Positions 9,052 through 20,559 are shown, counted from the first letter of the stretch. The stretch is 64,000 nucleotides of DNA from Mycobacterium sp. NS-7484 (GCF_001953975.1 NZ_MBEJ01000028.1:1-64000), one strand, 5' to 3'. The notes: generated by a model from the letters alone, not told the origin. Numbers and translations: made by a program.

Positions 9052-9819
9052 TCAGGGCAAGCGCCAGTCGATCGGATCGGCGCCCAACTGCTGCAGCAGC
9101 TCATTGGCACGGCTGAACGGGCGTGACCCGAAGAAACCCCGCGAGGCCGACAACGGCGACGGGTGCGGCGATTCGATTGTCACGCAGTCACCTTCGGCCA
9201 GCATCGGTTTGAGCGTCGAGGCATCGCGTCCCCACAGGATCGCGACCATCGGCTGCTTGCGGGCCACCAGAGCCCGGATCGCACACTCGGTGACGGCCTC
9301 CCAGCCCTTGCCACGATGTGAGGCCGGCGTGCCCGGAGAGACCGTGAGGACCCTGTTGAGCAACAGGACGCCGCGCTGCGACCACGGGGTCAAGTCACCG
9401 TTGGTCGGCAGCGGGTAGGCCAGATCGTCGGTGTACTCCTTGAAGATGTTCGACAGACTGCGTGGCAGCGGACGGACATCGGCAGCCACCGAGAAACTCA
9501 GGCCGACGGCGTGTCCCGGAGTCGGGTAGGGATCCTGACCGACGATCAGCACACGCACCTGATCGAACGGAAATGTGAAGGCGCGCAAAACATTCTGGCC
9601 TGCAGGCAGATAACGTCGACCGGCGGCCAACTCTTCCCGCAGGAACTCCCCCATCTGCGCGACATGCGCACTCACCGGCTCGAGCGCGTGGGCCCATCCC
9701 GCCTCGACGAGTTCGTTCAACGGACGGGCACCCGCTGTTGCATTGCTCCTCGCGTCCACACCCGCCGCATTGCTCCTCGCGTCCACCGCCGCCAAATTGC
9801 TCCTCGCGTCCGCAGTCAC
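9052..9819 (-). CDS. ung: Uracil-DNA glycosylase (family 1) with a repeat-containing N-terminal extension
   Basis: Excises uracil from DNA to start base-excision repair. Family-1 motifs are intact: [11 protein letters not shown] (catalytic Asp and water-activating loop), the central LLLNRVLTV, and the DNA-minor-groove loop [14 protein letters not shown]. Length is 255 residues against about 227 in M. tuberculosis. The excess is an N-terminal insert between the first three residues and the conserved ARPLNELV start, made of three 9-residue repeats each beginning DARSN. The catalytic domain looks unaffected. thiL ends 24 bp upstream on the same strand, suggesting a thiL-ung transcript. Confidence 0.95.
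   Translation of the reverse strand: MTADARSNLAAVDARSNAAGVDARSNATAGARPLNELVEAGWAHALEPVSAHVAQMGEFLREELAAGRRYLPAGQNVLRAFTFPFDQVRVLIVGQDPYPTPGHAVGLSFSVAADVRPLPRSLSNIFKEYTDDLAYPLPTNGDLTPWSQRGVLLLNRVLTVSPGTPASHRGKGWEAVTECAIRALVARKQPMVAILWGRDASTLKPMLAEGDCVTIESPHPSPLSASRGFFGSRPFSRANELLQQLGADPIDWRLP
9730..9810 (-). repeat. Three 27-bp in-frame repeats in ung
   Basis: The 16-mer ATTGCTCCTCGCGTCC occurs at 9742, 9769 and 9796 on the plus strand, giving an exact 27-bp period. The array encodes three 9-residue units ([27 protein letters not shown]), adding exactly 27 residues to the N-terminus of Ung without breaking the frame. The 16-bp part is identical in all copies and the remaining 11 bp diverge. 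Confidence 0.9.
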
Positions 9820-9843
9820 AGGAAACCAACTTAGCGGTCCGGG

Positions 9844-10815
9844 TCAGTCAAACGATTGCCATCCACGGCTTCCCGCCCACGCGGCGCCGTCGACGAGTAC
9901 CACCCCTGGGCCGTCCAGCACCCGACCGATGACCCGCCAGCCAGGCGGCACCGCGCCCGGGAACGTCGCCACCAGCGCATGGTCCTCGCCACCGCCCAGC
10001 ACCCATTCCCACGGGTCTTCACCTGCCTGCGCCGCAGCCGCGGCAACGGCCGCCCGGTCGTCGTCCAGCGCATCGCGATCCACGTCGATCCCGACCCCCG
10101 AAGCCGTTGCGATGTGGCCGAGATCGGCGAGCAGACCATCGGAGACGTCGGTCATCGCCGAGGCACCTGCCGCCGCGGCAACCCCACCTTGGCCGTAGGG
10201 CGGCTGTGGGGTCCGATGTCGCTGTCGCAGTTCCGCGAACCCGTCGATGTCGTTGCGCAGGACCGCGAATCCGGCGGCCGAGCGGCCCAATTCGCCGGCG
10301 ATCGCCACGGTGTCGCCGGGGCGGGCGCCGCTGCGCCGCACCGGCTCGCGGCCACTCAGATCACCGAGCACGGTGACCGATATCACCCACAGCGGCGCGC
10401 GAACCAGGTCGCCGCCGGCGATGCTGGCGCCCACCAACCGCGCCTCGTCCCAAAGCCCGTCAGCCACTTCGGCTGCGGCGGTCACCGAGGTGTCCGCCGG
10501 TGCGCCGAATGCCACCACGAAGGCGGTGGCCGCAGCGCCCATCGCTTCGATGTCAGCGGCGTTCTGCGCGATCGCCTTGCGGCCGATGTCGTGCGGCGAG
10601 GACCAGTCGAGGCGAAAGTGGCGGTCCTGCACCAACATGTCGGTGGACACCACTGTCCGCCCATCCGTCGTCGTCACCACCGCGGCATCGTCGCCCGGCC
10701 CGAGCATGACGGCCGAAGATTGTGTGCGTCCGGCCACGAGCCGGTCGATGACGACGAATTCGCCGGCGGTCGCCAGGGTGTCGCCCGTGTCCGGACCGTG
10801 CACATCGCCTGTCAT
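9844..10815 (-). CDS. thiL: Thiamine-monophosphate kinase
   Basis: Phosphorylates thiamine monophosphate to thiamine diphosphate, the last step of cofactor synthesis. PurM/AIRS-like ATP-binding fold; visible signatures are LGPGDDAAVV (N-terminal Asp motif), STDMLVQDRHF, VGASIAGGDLV and MTDVSDGLLADLGH. ATG 10815 gives 323 residues, close to the family norm, and AGGAGA lies 5 nt upstream. The longer in-frame extension is not conserved-looking. Probably co-transcribed with ung, whose start lies 24 bp downstream. Divergent from the RAM-domain gene across 108 bp. Confidence 0.92.
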   Translation of the reverse strand: MTGDVHGPDTGDTLATAGEFVVIDRLVAGRTQSSAVMLGPGDDAAVVTTTDGRTVVSTDMLVQDRHFRLDWSSPHDIGRKAIAQNAADIEAMGAAATAFVVAFGAPADTSVTAAAEVADGLWDEARLVGASIAGGDLVRAPLWVISVTVLGDLSGREPVRRSGARPGDTVAIAGELGRSAAGFAVLRNDIDGFAELRQRHRTPQPPYGQGGVAAAAGASAMTDVSDGLLADLGHIATASGVGIDVDRDALDDDRAAVAAAAAQAGEDPWEWVLGGGEDHALVATFPGAVPPGWRVIGRVLDGPGVVLVDGAAWAGSRGWQSFD

Positions 10816-10923
10816 CTCGTCTCCTGCCGGTCGGGTGCCGCATCCGGCGAGCCCGGACCGGACCTGCGGTACGTTTGGTGCCTGCGGCCAGCAGTTTATG
10901 CAGCGAGACGGAGGAGACAGCCG

Positions 10924-11166
10924 GTGGTGGAGGCTTACGTGCTGATCCAGACCGAGGTGGGCCGCGCCGAGGTCGTCGCCAAGCAACTCGCTGCGCTGCC
11001 CGGTGTGGTCTCCGCAGAGTATGTGACGGGGCCCTACGACGTGGTCTTGCGCATCAGCGCGGACACCCTGTCAGCCCTGCAGTCCGATGTGGTGCCCGCG
11101 GTGCAGCAGGTCTCCGGGATCACCCGGACCTTGACCTGCCCGATCGCGGGCGGCGGCCGGCCATAG
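10924..11166 (+). CDS. Stand-alone Lrp/AsnC ligand-binding (RAM) domain protein
   Basis: 80-residue protein consisting only of the RAM/ACT-like domain of Lrp/AsnC regulators: a beta strand EAYVLIQTE, then ALPGVVSAEYVTGPYDVVLRI and VQQVSGITRTLTC. There is no helix-turn-helix, so it cannot bind DNA in the usual Lrp way. Stand-alone RAM proteins form multimers and may sense amino acids or modulate full-length Lrp proteins; that is family knowledge. GAGGAG sits 7 nt before GTG 10924. The DUF3515 gene starts 10 bp after its stop, so the two are likely one transcript. Confidence 0.82.
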   Translation: MVEAYVLIQTEVGRAEVVAKQLAALPGVVSAEYVTGPYDVVLRISADTLSALQSDVVPAVQQVSGITRTLTCPIAGGGRP

Positions 11167-11176
11167 AGTTGGTGGT

Positions 11177-11755
11177 GTGACCGACTCGCCCTCCACCGAT
11201 GGCCCACCCCGTGCCCTACTGATCGCTGCGGTGGTGGTGGCGGTGTCGGTGCTGATCACCGTGCTGGGTATCGCGGCGTCACGGCAACGCTCCCCCGAAC
11301 AACAACCGGTCGCGATTCCGTCGGTGCCCGCCCCCCAGGCCGACAGCCAGCAATGTCACGACCTGATCGGTGCGCTTCCCGAGCAGCTCGGCGATTTTCG
11401 CCGGGCGCCGACCGTCGAGCCGACACCGCCGGGCACCGCGGCCTGGCGCGCGGAGCCGGACACCGAACCGGTCGTGCTGCGCTGCGGTCTGGAACGGCCG
11501 TCGGACTTTGTCGTGGGCGCTCCACTCCAGGTCGTCGACGAGATCCAGTGGTTCCGGGTGGGAGAGTCCGGCATCGGGAGTCCCGGCGGCGAGGCCGACG
11601 ATCAGAGCCGCAGCACCTGGTATGCAGTGGACCGCCCGGTGTATGTCGCCCTGACGTTGCCGGCCGGTTCGGGACCGACACCTATTCAGCAGATCTCCGG
11701 TCAGATCGCGCGCACGATGGCTGCCCAGGAACCTGCGCCGGCCCCGGCTGGGTGA
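11177..11755 (+). CDS. DUF3515 membrane-anchored protein
   Basis: 192-residue protein, orthologue of Rv2980 by position. After a short polar start there is one hydrophobic segment (ALLIAAVVVAVSVLITVLGI, about residues 13-32), then an extracytoplasmic domain with two cysteines (in QQCHDL and LRCGL) that may pair. The tail is Ala/Pro-rich. The DUF3515 family has no assigned activity. GTG 11177 follows closely on the RAM gene. It converges with ddl, the two stop codons being only 4 bp apart. Confidence 0.8.
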   Translation: MTDSPSTDGPPRALLIAAVVVAVSVLITVLGIAASRQRSPEQQPVAIPSVPAPQADSQQCHDLIGALPEQLGDFRRAPTVEPTPPGTAAWRAEPDTEPVVLRCGLERPSDFVVGAPLQVVDEIQWFRVGESGIGSPGGEADDQSRSTWYAVDRPVYVALTLPAGSGPTPIQQISGQIARTMAAQEPAPAPAG

Positions 11756-11759
11756 TCCG

Positions 11760-12881
11760 TCAGCGCAGGCCGGTACCCCGGGCCAGGGCGGTATCGACCA
11801 TCGCGGTCAGCAGCGTCGGATAGTCGACGCCGCTGGCGGCCCACATCCGCGGGAACATCGAGATCGTGGTGAAGCCTGGCATCGTGTTGATCTCGTTGAT
11901 CACCGGGCCGTCGTCGGTGAGGAAGAAGTCGACGCGGGCCAGTCCTTGGCAGTCGATTGCGGTGAAGGCACGCACGGCCAGCCGGCGGACCTCCTCGGCG
12001 ATGTCGTCGTCGACCTTGGCGGGGACATCCAGCTCGGCCGCATCGACAAGGTATTTCGTGGCGAAATCGTAGAAACCATCTTCGCGGCCCCGCACGCCGG
12101 CCACCCGGATCTCGCCCACGGTGCTGGCTTCCACGCTGCCGTCGGGGAACTCGAGCACACCGCATTCCAGCTCGCGGCCCGGCACTGCGGCCTCGACGAT
12201 GACCTTCGGATCGTGACGACGCGCCAGCTCGATCGCGGCGGGCAGCTCGTCCCACGCGGTGACCCGGCTGACGCCGATCGAAGATCCACCCCGGGCGGGT
12301 TTGACGAACACCGGCAGGCCGAGACGTGCGCGGTCTTCGAGGTCGACCGTCACGTCCCTGGGCCGCAACACCACGAAGTCGCCGATCGGCAGCCCCTCGG
12401 CGGCCAGCAGCTTTTTCGTGAACTCCTTGTCCATCCCGGCGGCGCTCGACAGCACGCCGGAGCCGACGTACGGAATCCCGGCCAGCTCCAGCAGGCCCTG
12501 GATGGTGCCATCCTCGCCGTACGGTCCGTGCAGCACCGGGAACACCACGTCGACGGCGGCGAGCAGCTCGCCGGGGCCGTTGCCCAGCGCCAGCATCTGA
12601 CCGCTGCGGTTCGGCGCGGCCGGCAACGCGAGCTCGGTACCGGATGTCTCGGTGACCTCGGGCAGCTGCCCGTCGGTGATCGCGAGCGTATCGGGCCTGC
12701 CGTCGGTCAACATCCAGGAACCGCCAGGAGTGATTCCCACCGCCACCACCTCGAACCGTTCCGGATCGAGGTTGCGCAGGATGCTGCCCGCCGACACACA
12801 TGAGATGGCGTGCTCAGAGCTACGCCCGCCGTAGACGACGGCGACGCGGGTGCGGGATCCGGTCTGATTGCGGGCGCTCAC
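11760..12881 (-). CDS. ddl: D-alanine-D-alanine ligase
   Basis: ATP-grasp enzyme that joins two D-alanines for peptidoglycan precursor synthesis; this family is a target of D-cycloserine. 373 residues, the same as the M. tuberculosis enzyme. Visible signatures: [10 protein letters not shown] near the N-terminus, [21 protein letters not shown] (ATP-binding), and [20 protein letters not shown] (metal ligands). GTG start. It is transcribed alone towards DUF3515; the PLP-enzyme gene on the same strand ends 61 bp upstream. Confidence 0.95.
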   Translation of the reverse strand: MSARNQTGSRTRVAVVYGGRSSEHAISCVSAGSILRNLDPERFEVVAVGITPGGSWMLTDGRPDTLAITDGQLPEVTETSGTELALPAAPNRSGQMLALGNGPGELLAAVDVVFPVLHGPYGEDGTIQGLLELAGIPYVGSGVLSSAAGMDKEFTKKLLAAEGLPIGDFVVLRPRDVTVDLEDRARLGLPVFVKPARGGSSIGVSRVTAWDELPAAIELARRHDPKVIVEAAVPGRELECGVLEFPDGSVEASTVGEIRVAGVRGREDGFYDFATKYLVDAAELDVPAKVDDDIAEEVRRLAVRAFTAIDCQGLARVDFFLTDDGPVINEINTMPGFTTISMFPRMWAASGVDYPTLLTAMVDTALARGTGLR

Positions 12882-12942
12882 AACCTAGAGAGGCTACCGT
12901 CCCGGGCGGTCGGTCCCTTCCGGCACATCCCGACCTGGTGTT

Positions 12943-14049
12943 TCAGCCCCGCAGTGCGCGGTCGACGTCGGCGAGGAGGTCTTCGGTGTCCTCTATTCCC
13001 GCCGAGATGCGGGCGAACCCGGCCGGTACCGGGTCGCCCCAGCGGGCCCGGCGGTCGACCGAAGTGTGTATCCCGCCGAAGCTGGTCGACGCGATCAGCA
13101 GCGCGCTGCGCTCCACCAGGGCGTGCACGGCGGCGGCGTCGGACAACTCGATGGACACCAAGCCGCCGAACCGTCTCATCTGCGCGGCGGCCAGCTCGTG
13201 TGCCGGATCGTCGGGCAATCCGGGGTAGCGCACCGAGCGCACCGCGGGATGGTCACGCAGCATCATCGCCAAGGCGACCGCGTTCTGGCACTGCCGCTCG
13301 AACCGCAGCCCGGCGCTGCCGAGGCTGCGCAACACCAGCCAGGCCTCGAATGCACCCAGGATCGATCCGGACAGCAACCGCTCGCGTTCCACGGCGGCCA
13401 TCAGTTCTCGTTGGCTACCCGCGACATAGCCGGCAACCAGATCGCTGTGCCCCGACAGCGCTTTGGTGGCGCTGGCCACCACGAGGTCGGCACCGAGGGC
13501 CAGCGGCTGCTGCCCCAGCGGTGTGGCAGTGGTGTTGTCGACGACGAGAGTGGCGCCGTTGCCACGGCAGATCATCGCCAGGCGGTGCAGATCGACGACG
13601 TCGAGTCCCGGGTTGACCGGCGTCTCGGCCAGCACCACGTCGGCACCCGCGGCCGCTTCGCAGATATCGTGCGTATGCGCCTCGATCACCGTAACCCCTT
13701 GTGGGGAAAGGTATTCGGCGGCATAGCGGCGGACCTGATAGTAACCGTCGGCAGGGACGACGAGGGTGGTGCCGGGTGTGGCCAGCACCCGAAGTGTCGA
13801 CGTGATCGCGGCCATCCCGGAGCCGAATGTCAGTGCGCCTACCGCGCCTTCCAGTTCGGCCAGCGCCGCTTCGAGCTGACGCCAAGACGGATTCGAGCTG
13901 CGGCCGTAGCTGTCCAGCGGCTCGGTCTCATCGGGCGAGAGATGGTACGCCGACGCCGGTACCGGGATCGGTGCCACCGGTTGTCCGGGGATCGATTCCA
14001 CGCCAACGGCTTTGACGCTACGCGTGGAATCTCCGTACCAGCCGTCCAT
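12943..14049 (-). CDS. Cystathionine gamma-synthase/lyase-family PLP enzyme
   Basis: 368-residue member of the Cys/Met-metabolism PLP family (aspartate aminotransferase fold). The Schiff-base lysine is Lys196 in SATKALSGHSD. Other family signatures are SYGRSSNPSWRQLE, FGSGMAAI, AETPVNPGLDV and VDNTTATP. The gene is not part of the M. tuberculosis block between ddl and gpsA, so it is an accessory insertion here or a loss there. Members act as cystathionine gamma-lyase, gamma-synthase or methionine gamma-lyase, and I cannot tell which from sequence alone. The start lies 13 bp after the gpsA stop, with GAGG ahead of the ATG. Confidence 0.85.
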   Translation of the reverse strand: MDGWYGDSTRSVKAVGVESIPGQPVAPIPVPASAYHLSPDETEPLDSYGRSSNPSWRQLEAALAELEGAVGALTFGSGMAAITSTLRVLATPGTTLVVPADGYYQVRRYAAEYLSPQGVTVIEAHTHDICEAAAGADVVLAETPVNPGLDVVDLHRLAMICRGNGATLVVDNTTATPLGQQPLALGADLVVASATKALSGHSDLVAGYVAGSQRELMAAVERERLLSGSILGAFEAWLVLRSLGSAGLRFERQCQNAVALAMMLRDHPAVRSVRYPGLPDDPAHELAAAQMRRFGGLVSIELSDAAAVHALVERSALLIASTSFGGIHTSVDRRARWGDPVPAGFARISAGIEDTEDLLADVDRALRG

Positions 14050-14062
14050 AGCTGCGCCTCAC

Positions 14063-15791
<1,729 letters not shown>

Positions 15792-15818
15792 GGTAGCCGC
15801 GGACCCGCGCGATAAGGA

Positions 15819-18026
15819 ATGATCGGATGGGTGAGCGAAGCCACCGAAGCCGAACCCGGAACCAGGCCAGCCGACGGCAAACGGGACGTCGCCGCAGCCG
15901 CATCGGGGCCGCCGGTCGAGTCGTCGACTCCTGAAGCCCCGCCGGCGGCGACCTCACCGGCGGTGGACAATGCGCTGCCCGAGGACCGCTACCTCAACCG
16001 CGAACTGAGCTGGCTGGACTTCAACGCCCGGGTGCTGGCCCTGGCCGCCGATCCGTCGCTCCCGCTGTTGGAGCGGGCGAAGTTCTTGGCGATCTTCGCA
16101 TCCAATCTCGACGAGTTCTACATGGTCCGGGTGGCCGGTCTCAAACGGCGCGACGAGATGGGGCTGTCGGTGCGCTCGGCCGACGGCCTCTCGCCGCGGG
16201 AGCAGTTGCGCCGCATCAACGAACGCACCCAGCAGATCGCCAACCGCCACGCCAAGGTGTTCCTCAGTTCGGTGCGCCCGGCGTTGGCCGAAGAGGGCAT
16301 CGTCATCGTCAACTGGGCCCAGCTCGACGAGGCTGAGCGCGCGAAACTCTCGAAGTACTTTCACGAACAGGTGTTCCCGGTGCTCACCCCGCTGGCGGTC
16401 GACCCGGCCCACCCGTTCCCGTTCGTCAGTGGGCTGAGCCTCAATCTGGCCATCACCGTCAAGCATCCCGAGGACGGCGGGCAGCACTTCGCCAGGATCA
16501 AGGTGCCCGACAATGTCGGCCGTTTCGTGCAATTGAGCCCGCCGGCCGACGGATCCACAGTGCTGCGGTTCCTGCCCATGGAGGAGCTTATCGCGGCGTT
16601 CCTGCCGGTGCTGTTCCCCGGGCTGGAAATCGTCGAACATCACGCGTTCCGGATCACCCGCAATGCCGACTTCGAGGTCGAAGAAGATCGCGACGAGGAC
16701 CTGCTGCAGGCCCTCGAACGTGAACTGGCGCGCAGGCGCTTCGGCTCACCGGTCCGATTGGAAGTGTCCGACGACATGACCGAGAGCATGCTTGAGCTGT
16801 TGCTGCGCGAACTCGACGTAGCCCCCGGCGATGTCATCGAAGTGCCCGGCCTGCTGGACCTGTCGGCGCTGTGGCAGATCTACGACGTGGACCGGCCGAC
16901 GCTCAAGGATCGCCCCTTCGTCCCTGCTACCCCACCGGCTTTCGGCGAGCGGGAGACACCCAAGAGTATTTTCTCGACGCTGCGCGACGGGGATGTGTTG
17001 GTGCACCATCCCTATGACTCGTTTTCGACGACGGTGCAGCGTTTCATCGAGCAGGCCGCGGCCGACCCCAGCGTGCTGGCCATCAAGCAGACGCTGTACC
17101 GCACCTCCGGTGACTCCCCCATCGTCAACGCGCTGATCGACGCGGCCGAGGCAGGCAAACAGGTGGTCGCCCTCGTGGAGATCAAGGCACGCTTCGATGA
17201 ACAGGCCAACATCAAATGGGCCCGCGCACTCGAACAGGCCGGTGTCCATGTGGTCTACGGATTGATCGGACTCAAGACCCACTGCAAGACCTGCCTGGTG
17301 GTGCGGCGGGAGGGGTCGACGATCCGTCGTTACTGCCACATCGGTACCGGCAACTACAACCCGAAAACCGCGCGGCTGTATGAAGACGTCGGCCTGCTCA
17401 CCGCCGATCCCGACATCGGCGCCGATCTCACCGATCTGTTCAATTCCCTGACCGGATACTCACGCAAGGACTCCTACCGCAATCTGCTGGTGGCTCCGCG
17501 TGGGGTCCGCAAGGGCATCATCGAGCGCATCGATCGCGAGATCGCCGCCCATCACGAGGGAGCCACGAGCGGAATTCGGTTAAAGGCCAACGCACTGGTC
17601 GACGAACAGGTCATCGACGCGCTGTACCGGGCATCGCAGGCCGGGATCCCGATCGAGATCGTGGTGCGCGGCATCTGTGCCTTGAGGCCAGGCGTAGCCG
17701 GGTATTCGGACAACATCACGGTGCGCTCGATCCTCGGGCGGTTCCTCGAGCACTCGCGGATAATTCACTTCCGCGCCATCAACGAGTTCTGGATCGGCAG
17801 TGCCGACATGATGCATCGTAATCTCGACCGCCGGGTCGAGGTGATGGCTCAGGTCAAAGATCCGCGACTGACCGGCCAACTCAACGCGGTGTTCGAGTCC
17901 GCCATGGACCCGGCCACCCGGTGCTGGGAGTTGCAGGCGGACGGCCATTGGACCGCGCTGCCACAGGAAGGACAGACCGTACGCGATCACCAGGTATCGC
18001 TGATGGAACGCCGCCGGCAACCCTGA
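15819..18026 (+). CDS. ppk1: Polyphosphate kinase 1
   Basis: Reversibly transfers the ATP gamma-phosphate to polyphosphate. 735 residues, full length for PPK1 and very close to Rv2984. After a variable Ala/Pro-rich N-terminus the conserved part begins [19 protein letters not shown]. The two phospholipase-D-like C-terminal domains carry the catalytic histidines in GLKTHCKT (autophosphorylated His) and [25 protein letters not shown] is the conserved C-terminal segment. The ATG at 15819 is preceded by AAGGA at very short spacing, so the in-frame GTG at 15831 is a possible start. mutT1 follows 47 bp downstream. Confidence 0.95.
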   Translation: MIGWVSEATEAEPGTRPADGKRDVAAAASGPPVESSTPEAPPAATSPAVDNALPEDRYLNRELSWLDFNARVLALAADPSLPLLERAKFLAIFASNLDEFYMVRVAGLKRRDEMGLSVRSADGLSPREQLRRINERTQQIANRHAKVFLSSVRPALAEEGIVIVNWAQLDEAERAKLSKYFHEQVFPVLTPLAVDPAHPFPFVSGLSLNLAITVKHPEDGGQHFARIKVPDNVGRFVQLSPPADGSTVLRFLPMEELIAAFLPVLFPGLEIVEHHAFRITRNADFEVEEDRDEDLLQALERELARRRFGSPVRLEVSDDMTESMLELLLRELDVAPGDVIEVPGLLDLSALWQIYDVDRPTLKDRPFVPATPPAFGERETPKSIFSTLRDGDVLVHHPYDSFSTTVQRFIEQAAADPSVLAIKQTLYRTSGDSPIVNALIDAAEAGKQVVALVEIKARFDEQANIKWARALEQAGVHVVYGLIGLKTHCKTCLVVRREGSTIRRYCHIGTGNYNPKTARLYEDVGLLTADPDIGADLTDLFNSLTGYSRKDSYRNLLVAPRGVRKGIIERIDREIAAHHEGATSGIRLKANALVDEQVIDALYRASQAGIPIEIVVRGICALRPGVAGYSDNITVRSILGRFLEHSRIIHFRAINEFWIGSADMMHRNLDRRVEVMAQVKDPRLTGQLNAVFESAMDPATRCWELQADGHWTALPQEGQTVRDHQVSLMERRRQP

Positions 18027-18073
18027 CCCGGGTCTGGTACGGGGTACCGGTGCACGACCTGCAGGAGTTGAGG

Positions 18074-19075
18074 GTGTCGAACGACAAGACGACAGCGGAC
18101 AAGTCGGTTCCGACCGTGTCGGCGGCCGGTGCGGTCCTCTGGCGGCCACGTACCGACGTGACGAGTCCGTCCGGCGGTGCCAGTTTTGCCGGCTCCGCCG
18201 GCGGTGCCAGTTTTGCCGGCTCCGCCGGCGGCGACATCGAGGTCGCGCTGGTTCACCGTCCACGCTACGACGATTGGTCGTTTCCCAAAGGCAAGCTGGA
18301 TCCCGGTGAGATCGAACCGGTGACCGCGGTCCGCGAAGTCAACGAAGAAACCGGCCATCACGCGGTTTTGGGCCGACGCCTCGGTTCGATCTCCTACGAT
18401 GTGCCCGAAGGCAAGAAGCGAGTCTGGTACTGGGCCGCCCGCGCGACGGCCGGCGAGTTCACGCCCAACGACGAGGTGGACAAGCTGGTCTGGCTGCCGA
18501 TCGACGCGGCGGCCACCGAGCTTCATTACGAACACGATCGAAAAGTGTTGCGCCGCTTCGCGAAATACCCGCCGGATACCAAGACCGTGATCGTGGTACG
18601 ACACGGGTCCGCCGGCCGGAGGTCCCGATTCAAGGGTGACGACCGTAAGCGGCCGCTGGACAAGAAGGGGCGTGCCCAGGCCGAGTCACTGGTCGGCCAG
18701 TTGCTCGCGTTCGGTGCGACGACGTTGTACGCCGCGGACCGTCTGCGCTGTCATCAGACGATTACGCCGTTGGCCCAAGAACTCGGCGTGGACATTCACA
18801 ATGAGCCGGCCCTGTCGGAAGAGGGCTACGCGCACGACCACAAGGCGGCACGGAGCCGTCTGCTCGATATCGCTGCCCGCGCAGGCACACCGGTGATCTG
18901 CTCACAGGGCAAGGTGATCCCGGGGCTGATCTCCTGGTGGTGCGAACGCGAGGGGGTCCGGCCCACCACGACCGGAAATCGCAAAGGGAGCAGCTGGGTT
19001 CTGTCGTTGGCAGGCGGCCGGCTCATCGCGGCCGACCACATGTGCAGTCCGCTGTCGAAACCGCATCGGACCTAG
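18074..19075 (+). CDS. mutT1: MutT1-type Nudix hydrolase with C-terminal histidine phosphatase domain
   Basis: Two-domain sanitation enzyme, orthologue of Rv2985. The N-terminal Nudix domain has the complete box G-x5-E-x7-REVNEETG beginning at GKLDPGE. The C-terminal phosphoglycerate-mutase-like domain has VVRHGSAG as its catalytic RHG. The M. tuberculosis enzyme degrades 8-oxo-GTP/dGTP and diadenosine polyphosphates. Between the first Nudix strand (GAVLWRP) and [14 protein letters not shown] there is an inserted Gly/Ala/Ser loop made of two identical 9-residue units. GTG 18074 is chosen because AGGAG lies 6 nt upstream; the frame is open further back but overlaps ppk1. Confidence 0.92.
   Translation: MSNDKTTADKSVPTVSAAGAVLWRPRTDVTSPSGGASFAGSAGGASFAGSAGGDIEVALVHRPRYDDWSFPKGKLDPGEIEPVTAVREVNEETGHHAVLGRRLGSISYDVPEGKKRVWYWAARATAGEFTPNDEVDKLVWLPIDAAATELHYEHDRKVLRRFAKYPPDTKTVIVVRHGSAGRRSRFKGDDRKRPLDKKGRAQAESLVGQLLAFGATTLYAADRLRCHQTITPLAQELGVDIHNEPALSEEGYAHDHKAARSRLLDIAARAGTPVICSQGKVIPGLISWWCEREGVRPTTTGNRKGSSWVLSLAGGRLIAADHMCSPLSKPHRT
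18173..18226 (+). repeat. Two perfect 27-bp repeats inside mutT1
   Basis: The 27-mer from 18173 to 18199 is repeated without change at 18200-18226, followed by the first bases of a third copy. It is in frame and encodes GGASFAGSA twice. Each unit contains GCCGGCTCCGCCGGC around the junction, able to form a small hairpin. The array lies in a loop of the Nudix domain. Confidence 0.9.
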
Positions 19076-19098
19076 CCGCACCGGGCTCAGACACGGAG

Positions 19099-19141
19099 AA
19101 AGGCACGTCGTGAGCTGATCTTGGGCTCACGACGTGCCTTT
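19099..19141. terminator. Bidirectional intrinsic terminator between mutT1 and hupB
   Basis: A perfect 17-bp inverted repeat, AAAGGCACGTCGTGAGC and its complement, with a 9-nt loop. A-runs on one side become T-runs on the other, so it can stop transcription from both converging genes. Confidence 0.85.
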
Positions 19142-19149
19142 GCCGGAAA

Positions 19150-19737
19150 TTACTTGCGGCCCTTCTTGGCCGGTGCCTTCTTGGCAGCCGTCTTCTTGGC
19201 CGGTGCCTTGGTCGCGGCCTTCTTGGCCGGCGCCTTGGTCGCAGCCTTCTTGGCCGGCGCCTTGGTCGCAGCCTTCTTCGCCGGCGCCTTGGTCGCAGCC
19301 TTCTTGGCCGGCGCCTTGGTCGCGGCCTTCTTCGCCGGTGCCTTGGTCGCAGCCTTCTTCGCGGGTGCCTTCTTGGCGGCGGTCTTCTTGGCGGCAGTGC
19401 GCTTGGCCGGGCCTGCCGTGACCCCGCGCTTGACGGCCGGGCCGTCGGCCGGGAGGCGCTGTGCCCCAGAAACAACCGCCTTGAACTGTGCGCCCGGCCG
19501 GAATGCCGGCACCGAGGTGGGCTTGACCTTCACCGTCTCGCCGGTACGCGGGTTACGCGCCACCCGGGCAGCACGGCGACGCTGCTCGAAAACACCGAAG
19601 CCGGTGATCGTGACGCTGTCGCCCTTGTGCACCGCGCGGACGATGGTGTCCACAACGTTCTCCACCGCGGCGGTAGCCTGCCGACGATCGGTGCCCAGTT
19701 TGGTTGTGAGTACGTCGATGAGCTCCGCTTTGTTCAT
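19150..19737 (-). CDS. hupB: DNA-binding protein HU with histone-like lysine/alanine tail
   Basis: Nucleoid protein of the mycobacterial HupB type, orthologue of Rv2986c, 195 residues. The N-terminal 90 residues are a standard HU domain ([44 protein letters not shown]). The rest is a basic tail of [13 protein letters not shown] repeats, like eukaryotic H1 tails, which bind DNA and are acetylated in M. tuberculosis. GGAGGT lies 6 nt before ATG 19737; the longer frame to 19857 is not conserved-looking. A bidirectional terminator separates it from mutT1. Confidence 0.96.
   Translation of the reverse strand: MNKAELIDVLTTKLGTDRRQATAAVENVVDTIVRAVHKGDSVTITGFGVFEQRRRAARVARNPRTGETVKVKPTSVPAFRPGAQFKAVVSGAQRLPADGPAVKRGVTAGPAKRTAAKKTAAKKAPAKKAATKAPAKKAATKAPAKKAATKAPAKKAATKAPAKKAATKAPAKKAATKAPAKKTAAKKAPAKKGRK
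19192..19360 (-). repeat. 27-bp repeat array encoding the HupB tail
   Basis: About six copies of a 27-bp unit encode APAKKAATK in tandem. The copies differ mainly at third codon positions (GGC/GGT, GCA/GCG), which suggests selection on the peptide rather than recent slippage. Confidence 0.85.
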
Positions 19738-19921
19738 CCAAAACCTCCGAAACCAGTGGTCCTCCTTGGACCGACTAGAGGACACGGTAAACCCTGTGAC
19801 CACTGATTTCCAAGAGCCACGCGCAATTTCAGGCGTAGCTAGCGAACAATCCGGCAATCCGCTTGCCCCACACCGACTCCCCCCGGGAGGGTCCAGAACC
19901 GGTTAGGCAGGCGGCGAATTC

Positions 19922-19937
19922 GGGTGCCGAAGCACCC
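19922..19937 (-). terminator. Hairpin downstream of leuD
   Basis: On the minus strand the sequence is GGGTGC-TTCG-GCACCC, a 6-bp stem closed by a UUCG tetraloop, starting 15 nt after the leuD stop. No U-tract follows. It may end or stabilise the leuCD transcript. The rest of 19738-19952 holds the hupB promoter region, including TACCGT as a possible -10, and no gene. Confidence 0.5.
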
Positions 19938-19952
19938 CTACGGGCCCGAAAA

Positions 19953-20546
19953 TCAGGCCGGCAGAGTACGCGGCTTCCAGGCCGGCCGGCGCTTCTCGTA
20001 ATCCTCGATGGAGGAGAGTTTCCGCAGCGTAAGGCCTATATCGTCGAGCCCCTCGAGCAGTCTCCAGGCCGTGTAATCGTCAATTCTGAACGGCACCACA
20101 ACCGTTCCGGCGACAACATTGCGATCTTGAAGATTCACAGTGATTTCCAGCCCCGGATTCTGCTCGATGAGCTTCCACAAGAGCTCGACATCGTCTTGGG
20201 CGACTTCGGCCGCCAATAGCCCGGCCTTGCCGGCGTTGCCGCGGAAAATGTCGGCGAAACGGGATGAGATAACCACCCGGAAGCCATAGTCCATGAGCGC
20301 CCAGACGGCATGTTCGCGCGATGATCCGGTACCGAAATCGGGGCCGGCGACCAACACGGAGCCTTTGTCGAATGGCGGCAGATTCAGAATGAACGACGGA
20401 TCTGAACGCCAGGCGGCGAACAATCCGTCCTCGAAACCTGTTCGGGTGACCCGCTTCAAATAGACGGCCGGGATGATCTGGTCGGTGTCGACGTTCGACC
20501 GCCGCAGCGGGACGCCGATGCCGGTGTGAGTGCTAAACGCTTCCAT
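19953..20546 (-). CDS. leuD: 3-isopropylmalate dehydratase small subunit
   Basis: Swivel-domain subunit of isopropylmalate isomerase (leucine synthesis), 197 residues. Key segments: [31 protein letters not shown] and [19 protein letters not shown] 20546 is preceded by GAGAGGA and lies 13 bp after the leuC stop, so leuC and leuD are one transcript and one complex. The frame open back to 20702 overlaps leuC and is not used. Confidence 0.96.
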   Translation of the reverse strand: MEAFSTHTGIGVPLRRSNVDTDQIIPAVYLKRVTRTGFEDGLFAAWRSDPSFILNLPPFDKGSVLVAGPDFGTGSSREHAVWALMDYGFRVVISSRFADIFRGNAGKAGLLAAEVAQDDVELLWKLIEQNPGLEITVNLQDRNVVAGTVVVPFRIDDYTAWRLLEGLDDIGLTLRKLSSIEDYEKRRPAWKPRTLPA

Positions 20547-20559
20547 TCTTGGGTTCCTC

